NCBI GenBank assembly: GCA_910588985.1
Contig: CAJURO010000018.1
Span: forward strand, 1-36,622
DNA from: an uncultured Eggerthellaceae bacterium
GTDB lineage: Bacteria; Actinomycetota; Coriobacteriia; Coriobacteriales; Eggerthellaceae
DNA: 36,622 nucleotides
Direction: 5' to 3'
Of the stretch, positions 24,252 through 32,648 are shown one piece after another. A program made the translations under genes and the position numbers. A model generated the notes under the pieces. It worked only from the letters and a program-made list of their open reading frames with translations. It was not told the origin of the DNA and searched no databases. The stretch's first letter is position 1. Each line of letters starts with the position of its first letter.

Positions 24252-26210
24252 ATGACGAAACATCGCCGCATAATCCTTGGCATGATGCCTCTCCTCCATA
24301 GCGCACGTCCTCATGATGCGCAGGGCAGACGCGATTGCTTCCTTGCATGTGCGAGCTCCTTCTTTTCGCGAGGTGTGCAGGCAGCACTCGCCCTGTTTCT
24401 CAGCTTTGCGCTCGCCTTCGCCTTTCCTCTCTGCACTCCTCAAAGCACACAGGCCAAGAGCCTTGTTCTTCCAAGCTCTTATTACTTGACCAACGATGGC
24501 TACGTGACCCCTGTCAAGCTTCAATCGCCGTGGGGGTCATGCTGGGCCTTCGCCATCGCATCAGCCATTGAGAGCTCTATCCTTAAAGCAGAGGCAGATT
24601 CGCTCACGCTTGCTCGCCAGGCCATCAGCAGCAAAGGCATGGATGCACCGCAGCTGTCCCATCTGAACGATAGCATCGATATTTCGGAACGGGCCATCGC
24701 GTGGCTCTCCCATGAGCCCCAAAGCGAAGCAAGCGCAGGAGCGCAAGCTGGTGAAGGGTTCCACTTGGTCAATCCAGACGATCCTCTCGCCCAGCTTCCC
24801 GAAGGAAGCTTCTCTCTTGTCGAAGCCGCTCTAACCTCATGGCAGCTCTTGGTCCCTGAGGAGAAGGCTCCTTACCAATACAACGGATATGATGGGCGCA
24901 GCCCCTGGTACAGCTCGGGATCGGATGGCGCTGATGCACGATCATTCGACTGGTCGGTCGACTCGGCTCTTCTGGTCTCTGAAGACCTTCCTTGGCGCGT
25001 GGGCAACATCCTTCATCTCGAAAGCCCCGCACGCCTTTCCCTGAATTCGGATGGCACTGGATATGACTACCTTGGCTTCGATGAGGGAGCGCTCATCAAC
25101 ATCAAGCAAGCTCTCCTTGATGTTGGCGCAGTTGCTATCTCGCTCGAAGCTGAGCTCAGCATTCCCTCACAGGTGGTTCGACGCGAATCCTCAGCGCCCG
25201 CTGCCCATTTCTCATATGACACCTGGGCGCAATACAATGCGAAAAGCACCGTGGCTCCCAACCATGCGCTCACGATCGTCGGCTGGGACGACGCCTACCC
25301 AGCTTCGAACTTCCACGGAACAGAATCGGGGTCGCCTGCTGGAGACGGCGCCTGGCTTTGCAAGAACAACTGGGGCAGCGACGCTCTCTATGCATCGCTC
25401 GGAGGTGCCTCGGATGCTACGCACTGGGGTCTTGAGAGCGATGCGGGCGCATCGGGATTCTTCTGGCTTTCCTACTATGATCATTCCATCACTGACGTGA
25501 CCGCCTTCTGCATGGTCGATCCCGAAGCAAGCGCAGACAACATCTACCAACACGACTATGTGAGCGCGGCAGAGTTCATCTCGCCTACAAGCTACAACGA
25601 TGAGGTCAAGGTTGCGAACGTCTTCGAAGCTAAGACTCCTGAGTTGCTGGACTCCGTAGGCACATGGACGTTCGCCCCAAATGAAACCATCACGACCGAG
25701 GTCTATCTCTTGCCAGATGACGGCGAAGACGCCCTTGCTACACCGACCTTTTTTACAGAAGAGCATCTCGTTTCCCGATCAACACGATCGCTCGAAGATG
25801 CTGGCTTCCACGTGATCGACCTTGACAATCCCATCATCCTCGGTACGGGGCAACGATTCGCTCTCGTCCAATCAGTGCAAGGCTGGGACGCAGAGGTGAT
25901 GAACGCAGATAGCAGCCGTGGAGGTGAGGTCTATTATCTGAGCCTTGAGCTGGCCTACACGCAAAACGACCCTCAATCACCCCAATCAGCCATGGCGGAG
26001 GTGGTATCTAACCCTGGCGAGACCTACGTCCTGCTCTTTGGGGGCGAATGGGCGCCTGTCTCTGACTACAATGACTGGTATGCCGATCTCAAAGCACAAG
26101 GCAACGTTCCCGTGGATGTGATCTACGGGAACGCCCTGATCAAGGCATACACGCGCGACACTTCGATGGTCGATAAAGGGATAATCTACGAGACCGTGAA
26201 GCTGAGCTAA
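24252..26210 (+). CDS. secreted papain-like (C1A) cysteine peptidase
   Basis: 652 aa. A hydrophobic signal or anchor lies at about 42-62 after an unusually long basic N-terminus, so an inner start such as ATG 24282 is possible. The catalytic set is complete: Gln91 and Cys97 in QSPWGSCWAFA, His338 in PNHALTIVGWDD and Asn372 in CKNNWGS. Between Cys and His there is a long insertion of about 150 residues. The last 220 residues form a beta-rich lectin-like domain typical of this bacterial subfamily (VYLLPDDGEDALATPTFF). No LPXTG sorting motif is seen. It should degrade protein or peptide outside the cell. It is divergent from the TPM-pspA operon, with a 165-base shared gap. Confidence 0.9.
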   Translation: MTKHRRIILGMMPLLHSARPHDAQGRRDCFLACASSFFSRGVQAALALFLSFALAFAFPLCTPQSTQAKSLVLPSSYYLTNDGYVTPVKLQSPWGSCWAFAIASAIESSILKAEADSLTLARQAISSKGMDAPQLSHLNDSIDISERAIAWLSHEPQSEASAGAQAGEGFHLVNPDDPLAQLPEGSFSLVEAALTSWQLLVPEEKAPYQYNGYDGRSPWYSSGSDGADARSFDWSVDSALLVSEDLPWRVGNILHLESPARLSLNSDGTGYDYLGFDEGALINIKQALLDVGAVAISLEAELSIPSQVVRRESSAPAAHFSYDTWAQYNAKSTVAPNHALTIVGWDDAYPASNFHGTESGSPAGDGAWLCKNNWGSDALYASLGGASDATHWGLESDAGASGFFWLSYYDHSITDVTAFCMVDPEASADNIYQHDYVSAAEFISPTSYNDEVKVANVFEAKTPELLDSVGTWTFAPNETITTEVYLLPDDGEDALATPTFFTEEHLVSRSTRSLEDAGFHVIDLDNPIILGTGQRFALVQSVQGWDAEVMNADSSRGGEVYYLSLELAYTQNDPQSPQSAMAEVVSNPGETYVLLFGGEWAPVSDYNDWYADLKAQGNVPVDVIYGNALIKAYTRDTSMVDKGIIYETVKLS

Positions 26211-26220
26211 TCTTCATCCT

Positions 26221-26262
26221 TGACTTCCAACTTCACCCACAATGTGGGAAAGCTGGAAGTCA
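26221..26262 (+). terminator. two-tier hairpin after the peptidase gene
   Basis: TGACTTCCA (26221-26229) pairs with TGGAAGTCA (26254-26262), and CCCAC pairs with GTGGG inside. It lies 10 bases past the peptidase stop. No T-tract follows on either strand, so it may be a processing or stability hairpin rather than a true intrinsic terminator. Confidence 0.4.
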
Positions 26263-26313
26263 CCAAAAAGCAAACAGGTCGGCGCGCAGAAGCGCAACCA
26301 ACCTGGGCATGCC

Positions 26314-26389
26314 TGGAGCCAACGAGCGGACTCGAACCGCTGACCTACGCATTACGAGTGCGTTGCTCTACCAACTGAGCCACGTTGGC
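26314..26389 (-). tRNA. tRNA-Thr (anticodon CGT)
   Basis: On the minus strand a complete cloverleaf is visible: acceptor GCCAACG with CGTTGGC, a D-arm (GCTCAGTTGGTAGAGC), an anticodon stem ACGCA/TGCGT with loop CTCGTAA, and a T-arm AGCGG-TTCGAGT-CCGCT. The CCA end is encoded (TCCA). Anticodon CGT reads the threonine codon ACG. The anticodon lies at 26354-26356. Confidence 0.95.
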
Positions 26390-26572
26390 ATGCAGTGTGA
26401 GAAGTATAACACGACACCAAAACCCTGCATGGATTTTTCATCAATCCTGGTCAACTCTTTCGCCATATGCGCAATACACACTTCGGTTTCAGACACCACA
26501 CGCATCCCAGTTTTCAAAAGAATCCACGTATCCTAAGAAGCAGAGTATCAAACCCGACGTGAGAGTATGCTC

Positions 26573-27538
26573 ATGAATGTCTACTACATGCTCGATCCGA
26601 TCGAAGCAGAGAAAAGCAAGGGTGCTGGCAAGGGACGCCGCTGCCTGCTCACCCCTATCACGAGCGAAGAGGCCGTTGCCACCAAGCATCCGATCGTGAA
26701 GGTGATCTCGTCAGAAGAATTCGACAAGCTCCCCCTCATCAGCGACCTTTCGATGGACTTCATCCGAAGCCTTGTCGAGGCCGAAACCAACTATGTTGAT
26801 GAATACCTCGACTATGTCATCGGCTCCTTTTCCATTCCGAGCAAGAAGAGCAACCTTGACGAGCTCGACACGTTTGCGTTCTACATGGATGAGCAGATGC
26901 TCATATTCGGTGATGACACGGGCACTGCTGCTAAGAATCTCAGCGACATCGCCGACCTTGGCGTCATCGGCACTGACACCACCTCGCATTGCCTGTACGT
27001 ATTCATCAAGCAATTCCTCGTCGATGATGTGGTCTATCTTGGAAAGATGGAAGACGAGATGGAACGGCTCGAAGAAGCCATGCTCGCGCATCATCAAGAT
27101 GTTGGCTCTGGCATCATCATGGAATACCGCCGCCGCGCAATGCGCATAACCTCCTATTACAATCAGATCGGCGTGATGGCAGACATCTTGGCTGACAATG
27201 AGAACAAAGAGCTCGATCATGAACAGGTGCAGGCATATAGCAACTTGGCGAACTATGCAGATCATCTCGCAGCACGTGGCGAATCCTTGGAAAACTACGG
27301 ACTAGAGCTCTATCAGCTGCATCAGACCACGATCGACCTTGCACAGAACTCGATCATGCAGACCTTGACCATCGTGACGGTCATCCTCGCACCGCTCACG
27401 CTCATCACGAGCTGGTTCGGCATGAACATCATCTTGCCTGGGACACAAGAACCCCTCATGTGGATAGCCCTCCTCGCAACCTGCGCTGTCATCATTGCGA
27501 TCCTCGTGATCCATTTCCACCGCAGGAGGTGGCTCTAG
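26573..27538 (+). CDS. corA: CorA-family magnesium/divalent-cation channel
   Basis: 321 aa from ATG 26573, which has GAGAG at good spacing; ATG 26567 lies directly against that site. The long N-terminal cytoplasmic domain is acidic. Two C-terminal membrane helices hold the family signature GMN (in SWFGMN, about residues 283-285), and the protein ends in the typical basic tail HRRRWL. CorA pentamers let magnesium or related cations in. The loop after GMN (IILPGTQEP) differs from the common FKNMPEL. The stop codon directly abuts the ATG of ppx, so the two are cotranscribed. Confidence 0.9.
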   Translation: MNVYYMLDPIEAEKSKGAGKGRRCLLTPITSEEAVATKHPIVKVISSEEFDKLPLISDLSMDFIRSLVEAETNYVDEYLDYVIGSFSIPSKKSNLDELDTFAFYMDEQMLIFGDDTGTAAKNLSDIADLGVIGTDTTSHCLYVFIKQFLVDDVVYLGKMEDEMERLEEAMLAHHQDVGSGIIMEYRRRAMRITSYYNQIGVMADILADNENKELDHEQVQAYSNLANYADHLAARGESLENYGLELYQLHQTTIDLAQNSIMQTLTIVTVILAPLTLITSWFGMNIILPGTQEPLMWIALLATCAVIIAILVIHFHRRRWL

Positions 27539-28534
27539 ATGACACGGCACGCCGTCATCGACCTCGGGTCGAACACCATACGCCTTGTCATCTACGATGT
27601 GAGCGCGAAAGCGCTGGCTGCCTATCGCGAAGAGCGAAAACATGATGCAAGCGGTAGCATCGGCAAACACGATCAAGAACGGAACCAAGCAAAGGCAGCG
27701 AAGCTCTTCACCGAGATCCTTGACGAAAAGAAGACCGTCGGCCTCTCTGCCTATGTCGCAGATGGCGTGTTCACGCAAAAGGGCATCAGCAAAGCCGCTG
27801 AAACGCTGGAGGAGTATCTCGAAACGGCAAAAGCGGTCAACTGTAAGAGTCGAGACATCTTCGCCACTGCCGTGCTCAGGAATTGCAGCAATTCAGAAGA
27901 AGCGCATATAGCCATCGAAGAGAAGATCGACCATACCGTGCATCTGCTCTCCGACAAGGAAGAGGCTCATCTTGGATTCGTGGGCGCTGCATTCGATACG
28001 CCCATCGAGTTCGGAACGCTGATCGACATCGGAGGCGGATCGACAGAGCTAACTGCCATACGACCCGACGGCGATCATCGCAACATCAGCCTTCCTCAAG
28101 GAAGCGTCTCTTCGTACGCGCAGTTCGTATCGCTGATCCTGCCGACCATCGACGAAGTGCACGCCATTGAGGCAAGTATGCAGGAAAAGCTTGAGCAGCT
28201 TGAAGATCTTGAGGCGTACCGCAGCCCCTGCGTGTTCGGGATCGGTGGCAGCGTGCGTGCGCTTATGAAGCTCCATGCGGGGCTGTTCGGCGACGGGAAA
28301 AAGCAGCAGGTCATCAGCAGGGCTCAGATCGAAGCCGTGCTTGAAGCCTTGAGGAACGACCCAAGCACCTTCGCCCATCAAGTCACAAAAAGCGCACCCG
28401 ACCGCATCCATACCATCATCCCTGGAACAGCGATAGCGCTTTGCGTCATGCGCGCGATCGGCGCAGAGAAGCTCCAAGTGTGCAAGCACGGCATCCGTGA
28501 AGGATACCTATTAGATCGAGTGCTCTCCGTGTAA
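27539..28534 (+). CDS. ppx: Ppx/GppA-family exopolyphosphatase
   Basis: 331 aa, the short two-domain form seen in actinobacteria. The actin-like ATPase fold shows the first phosphate loop (AVIDLGSNTIRLVIYDV) and the second (LIDIGGGSTEL), plus FATAVLRN and the FGIGGSVRAL segment. It removes terminal phosphate from polyphosphate or converts pppGpp to ppGpp. ATG 27539 follows the corA stop with no gap, and AGGAGG within the corA end supplies the ribosome binding site. Coupling with a magnesium channel is sensible because polyphosphate chelates magnesium. Confidence 0.93.
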   Translation: MTRHAVIDLGSNTIRLVIYDVSAKALAAYREERKHDASGSIGKHDQERNQAKAAKLFTEILDEKKTVGLSAYVADGVFTQKGISKAAETLEEYLETAKAVNCKSRDIFATAVLRNCSNSEEAHIAIEEKIDHTVHLLSDKEEAHLGFVGAAFDTPIEFGTLIDIGGGSTELTAIRPDGDHRNISLPQGSVSSYAQFVSLILPTIDEVHAIEASMQEKLEQLEDLEAYRSPCVFGIGGSVRALMKLHAGLFGDGKKQQVISRAQIEAVLEALRNDPSTFAHQVTKSAPDRIHTIIPGTAIALCVMRAIGAEKLQVCKHGIREGYLLDRVLSV

Positions 28535-28568
28535 AGTAGAATGCCGCCCCTACGTTCAATGCTCTTTG

Positions 28569-29750
28569 CTATGAGCGATAGCTCTCCGCAAGCGCTTTGA
28601 ACGCAGGCATCGAATCCTCGATTGTCTTGCGCGCAATGCAATAGGACAAGCGAACCCAACCCTTCGCTCCGAAGCTATCCGACGGCACAAGGAGCAACTC
28701 GTACTGCTTTGCGCGTTCTGAGAATGCGACCGCGTCGGGCTCGAGCGCCTTCACCCAAAGATAGAATGCACCCTCTGGCTCAACGAACTCATATCCGAGC
28801 TTGCGCAAACCTGCGGTGAGGATCTCGCGGTTCTCCTCATACGCCCTCACGTCGCTTGGCACATCCAAGCATTTCGCTACGACGCGTTGCAGCAGCACAG
28901 GCGCACAGATATAGCCGAGTGCGCGACCCGCACCACAGACAGCCGTGAATACGACATCCGCATCTGCGATCCGATCCGACACATAGATATAGCCTATGCG
29001 CTCACCAGGCAAAGAAAGGCTCTTGCTGAACGAATAGCACACGATGGTGTCCGTATAGATGTTGGGCACGTAGGGAATGTCCGCACCATATGCGATCTCG
29101 CGATAAGGCTCATCCGCTATCAGCATGATGCGCCGTCCGAGCTCTTCCTCTTTTCGTGCAAGCATGTCGCTCAGCTCGCGCAGGACAACCTCGGAATAGA
29201 CCGAGCCAACAGGATTGTTCGGAGAATTGATGATGAGCGCGCTCGTTCGCTCCGTGATCGCCTGCTCGATAGCCTCGATATCGGGCTGGAAGCTCGGCTC
29301 AAGCGCGGGCGCCTCGATGAGCGTGCAGCCTGCTGTGTGCGTCCAAGTGCGGTACTCGGGAAAGAACGGTGCGATGACGATGACCTCATCCCCTGGATTC
29401 GAGATAGCGCAGAGCGTGATGGCGATAGCGGAAGACGCTCCACTGGTCATATATACATGGGATGCCTTCGCAGGAAGGCCGAACGCAGTGGTTATGTGCT
29501 CCGCCACCTTCGTGCGCACATTGATATCGCCTGGCGACTGGGTGTATTCATGCACGACAACAGGATCATCCGCAAGAAGCTCATCGAATGCATCAAGGAC
29601 CTGCTGCGGGGCAGGCACGCTTGGGTTGCCTATCGAATAGTCATACACGTTCTGGGCACCGATCTCTCGTTTGCGCGCTTCGCCATATGCGAACAGCTCT
29701 CTGATCTTATTGGGTTCGGCTCCGAGATCGTACATCTGCTGATTGATCAT
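28569..29750 (-). CDS. class I/II PLP-dependent aminotransferase
   Basis: 393 aa from ATG 29750, with GAGGAG 9 bases upstream; a longer frame to 29837 overlaps the divergent gene start. The fold-type I set is complete: Tyr/Ser region MTSGASSAIA, Asn179 (SPNNPVG), Asp213 (ADEPY), the PLP lysine Lys243 (SFSKSLSLPGERIGY), and the C-terminal Arg (VRLSYCIA). It is closest to aspartate or aromatic aminotransferases of the AAT-I subgroup; the exact amino acid cannot be read. It converges on ppx with a 34-base gap and is divergent from the FMN reductase by 73 bases. Confidence 0.92.
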   Translation of the reverse strand: MINQQMYDLGAEPNKIRELFAYGEARKREIGAQNVYDYSIGNPSVPAPQQVLDAFDELLADDPVVVHEYTQSPGDINVRTKVAEHITTAFGLPAKASHVYMTSGASSAIAITLCAISNPGDEVIVIAPFFPEYRTWTHTAGCTLIEAPALEPSFQPDIEAIEQAITERTSALIINSPNNPVGSVYSEVVLRELSDMLARKEEELGRRIMLIADEPYREIAYGADIPYVPNIYTDTIVCYSFSKSLSLPGERIGYIYVSDRIADADVVFTAVCGAGRALGYICAPVLLQRVVAKCLDVPSDVRAYEENREILTAGLRKLGYEFVEPEGAFYLWVKALEPDAVAFSERAKQYELLLVPSDSFGAKGWVRLSYCIARKTIEDSMPAFKALAESYRS

Positions 29751-29823
29751 AACCACATGCTCCTCGTACTCGCGTGGAGGATTATTATACGTCTTGAAAC
29801 ACCAACGAAAGGAAGTGGCGAAC

Positions 29824-30465
29824 ATGGCAGAATTCAAAGTGATGCTCGTGAACGGCAGCCCTCATGAGAGAGGCACGACGAATCGCGCGCTCGACGAGAT
29901 CGAACAAGCCCTCGTTGATGACGGCGTGGAGGTCGGACGCTTCTGGGTAGGAGCTAAGCCGATCGCTGGATGCATCGGATGCAAGCACTGTGCTTCCCAT
30001 GATGGCGAATGCGTTTTTCACGATGTCGTGAACGAGTTCAACCATCTTGCTGCTGATTACGATGGCTTCGTGTTCGGCACCCCTGTTCACTATGCAGCAG
30101 CCAGCGGAGCACTGACATCATTCATGGACCGCTCGTTCTATTCGCAGGCTATGGGTGGCGTGAACATCTACCCGTTCAAGCCTGGTGCTGCGGTAGCCGT
30201 CGCTCGTCGCGCAGGTACCACTGCCACGTTCGACCAGATCAACAAGTACTTCACCATCGTGCAAATGCCCGTTATCTCAGCCACGTACTGGAATGATGTG
30301 TTCGGCACGAATGCGGAAGACGCTTCCTGCGATGCCGAAGGGTTGCGCACGATGCGCGTGCTGGCGCACAACATGGCATACCATCTGCGTTGCAAGAAAG
30401 CGGGCGAAGCAGCTGGCATCCTGCCGCCTGCACCTGAGCCACCCGCACGAACCAACTTCATCTAG
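29824..30465 (+). CDS. NAD(P)H-dependent FMN reductase / iron-sulfur-flavoprotein-like
   Basis: 213 aa from ATG 29824 with an AAGGAAG site; the frame extends to 29743 without support. It has a flavodoxin-like fold: the FMN phosphate loop LVNGSPHERGTT at the N-terminus, then FGTPVHYAAASGALTSFMDR. Cysteines 49, 52, 55 and 62 (CIGCKHCASHDGEC) are arranged as in iron-sulfur flavoproteins, where they may bind a [4Fe-4S] cluster, though many relatives keep only some of them. It probably reduces quinones, nitro compounds or free flavin. Its TAG stop shares the bases CTAG with the stop of the converging membrane-protein gene. Confidence 0.88.
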   Translation: MAEFKVMLVNGSPHERGTTNRALDEIEQALVDDGVEVGRFWVGAKPIAGCIGCKHCASHDGECVFHDVVNEFNHLAADYDGFVFGTPVHYAAASGALTSFMDRSFYSQAMGGVNIYPFKPGAAVAVARRAGTTATFDQINKYFTIVQMPVISATYWNDVFGTNAEDASCDAEGLRTMRVLAHNMAYHLRCKKAGEAAGILPPAPEPPARTNFI

Positions 30466-32648
30466 CAGATGATCTTGGAGGCCTCTACCTTCGAGAGGTA
30501 CCACGCCATGAACTTCGCGAAATACTTCTGAAGCACCAGGCCGATGATGGCAGCAGGAATGAGGAAGAGCAAGAGCTCACCCATCTCGATCCAATAGTCG
30601 GCCTGGTAGACACCCATCATGGCCGCACGCATCGCATTGACCACGTGCGTGGCTGGAAGCCACGGGCTGATCGCCTGCACGAAGCCTGGCAGGATCTGCA
30701 GAGGGAACGAACCGCCACACCCTGTCACCTGAATGATCAGCATGAGAACAGCAATGGCTTTGCCAAGGTTCGCGAACGTGGTCACGAGCGCATAGATGAT
30801 GAACGTGAACACCAACCCGCTCATCCAGTAGCACAGCATGAAGAGCACAGGGTCCACCACTTGGATCTGCAAGAACCACATGTTGCCGATCCCCGTGAGA
30901 GTGGTCTGCGCAAGCGAAAGGAACGCACACACGCCGAACCTTCCCAAGAAGAGCTGAGAGGGCGTTGGATCGTGCAGAGCTTGCTGGTCGTGTCGCGAAA
31001 CACGTGGCTTCACGACCACCATGATCAAGAGCGACCCAATGAAGATGGCAAGCGTCGTATAGAGCGGCGCCATGGCCGATCCGAAGTCTTCCACAGGAAA
31101 GATGGCGATGCGATCCAGGCCAACAGGAGCTGCTACCGCAGAGGCAAGCGCTTTCGTATTCACTGAGAGAAGCTGCTCGAGCTTCTCCGTATCTCCGCTC
31201 GCAAGCGCTTCTTGAATGCCTGCTGAAAGCGTCCGCAGCGAATCGCCCGCGCCTTCCATCTCAGAAACAGCGGCACTGATATCATCTGCTGCGCCCGAAA
31301 GCGCAGCAGCAGCCGAGTTCGCAGACAAGCTCAGCGTATTCGAAGCCGAATCGAGGTCCTTCACGGCTGCGCTCATATCCTTTGCAAGCACGGCAACCTT
31401 GGCCGCAAGATCCTCAAGCGCTGGTGCGACGCTTTGGTCATACTCCGCCTTCGCTTGAGCCAACTGTGCTTTCGCGTCTTCGATCAAAGCGATGCATGCA
31501 TCAAGCTCCGCTTTCGTGTCAGTGCTTCCCTGCTCGAGCTTATCTGCTGCACGCGTAAGATTCTCCGCCATGGCAGCCATCGTGTCCGCGGTCGCATTCA
31601 TGCGTATGGCAACGCCTTCTAATGCTGGGCGATACTCTGGTGCAACATTCGGAACGAGTGCTTGCAATTGAGCGGCAAGCTGCTTATAGGATGCGCTTTG
31701 GGCCTCAAGGGCGCTGCTCTGCGAACGTAGCGTGGAGATCGCATGCGCTGTTCCTGCATCTACCGCTCCGAACAGGTTCTGAAGCGGCTCTTTGAGACTA
31801 TCCATCTCATCGATGCTGCGTTGGAGCATCGATGAGAGCTGATCGAGCGAACCTTGCAAGGCGTCCACAAGCGAGGTTGCCGACCCGACACCTTCCGAAG
31901 CGGTTGAAAGGAGCACATCGACTTCTCTCTGAGCCGTGTTCGTAAGCGCGGCACCATCTTTGAGCAGCCCCTCTGTTGAGCGCGCGAGCTCAGCATAGAG
32001 CGTGAGCACCTCGCGTGCGCGATCCATATCGTCAGCCACATTTGCGATATGCTCTGAAAGGTCCGCAATGTGCCCTGTCGCATCCGAGCTCTTCGCATAA
32101 TTTGCCAATGACTCCGCTATGCTCAATCCCACTTCCGAGAGCGTCTCGACGAACATCTCGTTGATCTGATACGCCACGGTGTCAGCGCCCTGATCGGTGA
32201 TCTTCGGCGCAATAGCGCTCTTCTTCTCATTCGCGTAATAGATGATCTGAGCGTGCTCGGAATCATCCTTGTAGAAGTTCAGCATCTCTCGACTGAAGTC
32301 TTGCGGTATCACGATAGCGGCGTAATACCGACCTGCACGCGCACCGTCGACTGCATCTTCCTCATCGGTGATGCGCCATGCGATCTGATCGTTCGCACGC
32401 AGCGCGGAGACCACACGATCGCCGATGTTCACGCGTATGGGCATAAGGTCGCTCTCGTAGCCCTCATCAGTGTTCGCCACCGCGATCGTCAAATTGCCCG
32501 TATTGTCGAAAACGTTCCAGCACGCCAAGATGTTGTACCACGCGAAGATGGAAGGCATCACGATGAGCCCCACCGTGATGATGACGCTGATCACGTTCGA
32601 GAAGAGGCGGCGAAGATCGCTCTTCATGAGCGCAACGATGTTCCTCAT
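30462..32648 (-). CDS. YhgE/Pip-family membrane protein, second of a pair
   Basis: 728 aa. An N-terminal membrane helix (about 17-38, IITVGLIVMPSIFAWYNI) is followed by a large extracytoplasmic region with long heptad-like helices (about 190-510), then about five C-terminal membrane helices like ABC-2 permeases. This is the YhgE/Pip layout, known as a phage-infection protein in lactococci and as the EsaA-like arm of type VII secretion in others. Its ATG overlaps the stop of the preceding paralogue by 4 bases, so the pair is translationally coupled. No EssC or WXG100 genes are nearby. It could be an exporter or phage receptor. Confidence 0.88.
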   Translation of the reverse strand: MRNIVALMKSDLRRLFSNVISVIITVGLIVMPSIFAWYNILACWNVFDNTGNLTIAVANTDEGYESDLMPIRVNIGDRVVSALRANDQIAWRITDEEDAVDGARAGRYYAAIVIPQDFSREMLNFYKDDSEHAQIIYYANEKKSAIAPKITDQGADTVAYQINEMFVETLSEVGLSIAESLANYAKSSDATGHIADLSEHIANVADDMDRAREVLTLYAELARSTEGLLKDGAALTNTAQREVDVLLSTASEGVGSATSLVDALQGSLDQLSSMLQRSIDEMDSLKEPLQNLFGAVDAGTAHAISTLRSQSSALEAQSASYKQLAAQLQALVPNVAPEYRPALEGVAIRMNATADTMAAMAENLTRAADKLEQGSTDTKAELDACIALIEDAKAQLAQAKAEYDQSVAPALEDLAAKVAVLAKDMSAAVKDLDSASNTLSLSANSAAAALSGAADDISAAVSEMEGAGDSLRTLSAGIQEALASGDTEKLEQLLSVNTKALASAVAAPVGLDRIAIFPVEDFGSAMAPLYTTLAIFIGSLLIMVVVKPRVSRHDQQALHDPTPSQLFLGRFGVCAFLSLAQTTLTGIGNMWFLQIQVVDPVLFMLCYWMSGLVFTFIIYALVTTFANLGKAIAVLMLIIQVTGCGGSFPLQILPGFVQAISPWLPATHVVNAMRAAMMGVYQADYWIEMGELLLFLIPAAIIGLVLQKYFAKFMAWYLSKVEASKIIC

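Noticed and set aside
28887..29867. 326-aa plus-strand frame antisense to the aminotransferase
   Set aside because: The minus-strand gene has a full PLP motif set; the frame has no domain or ribosome binding site.
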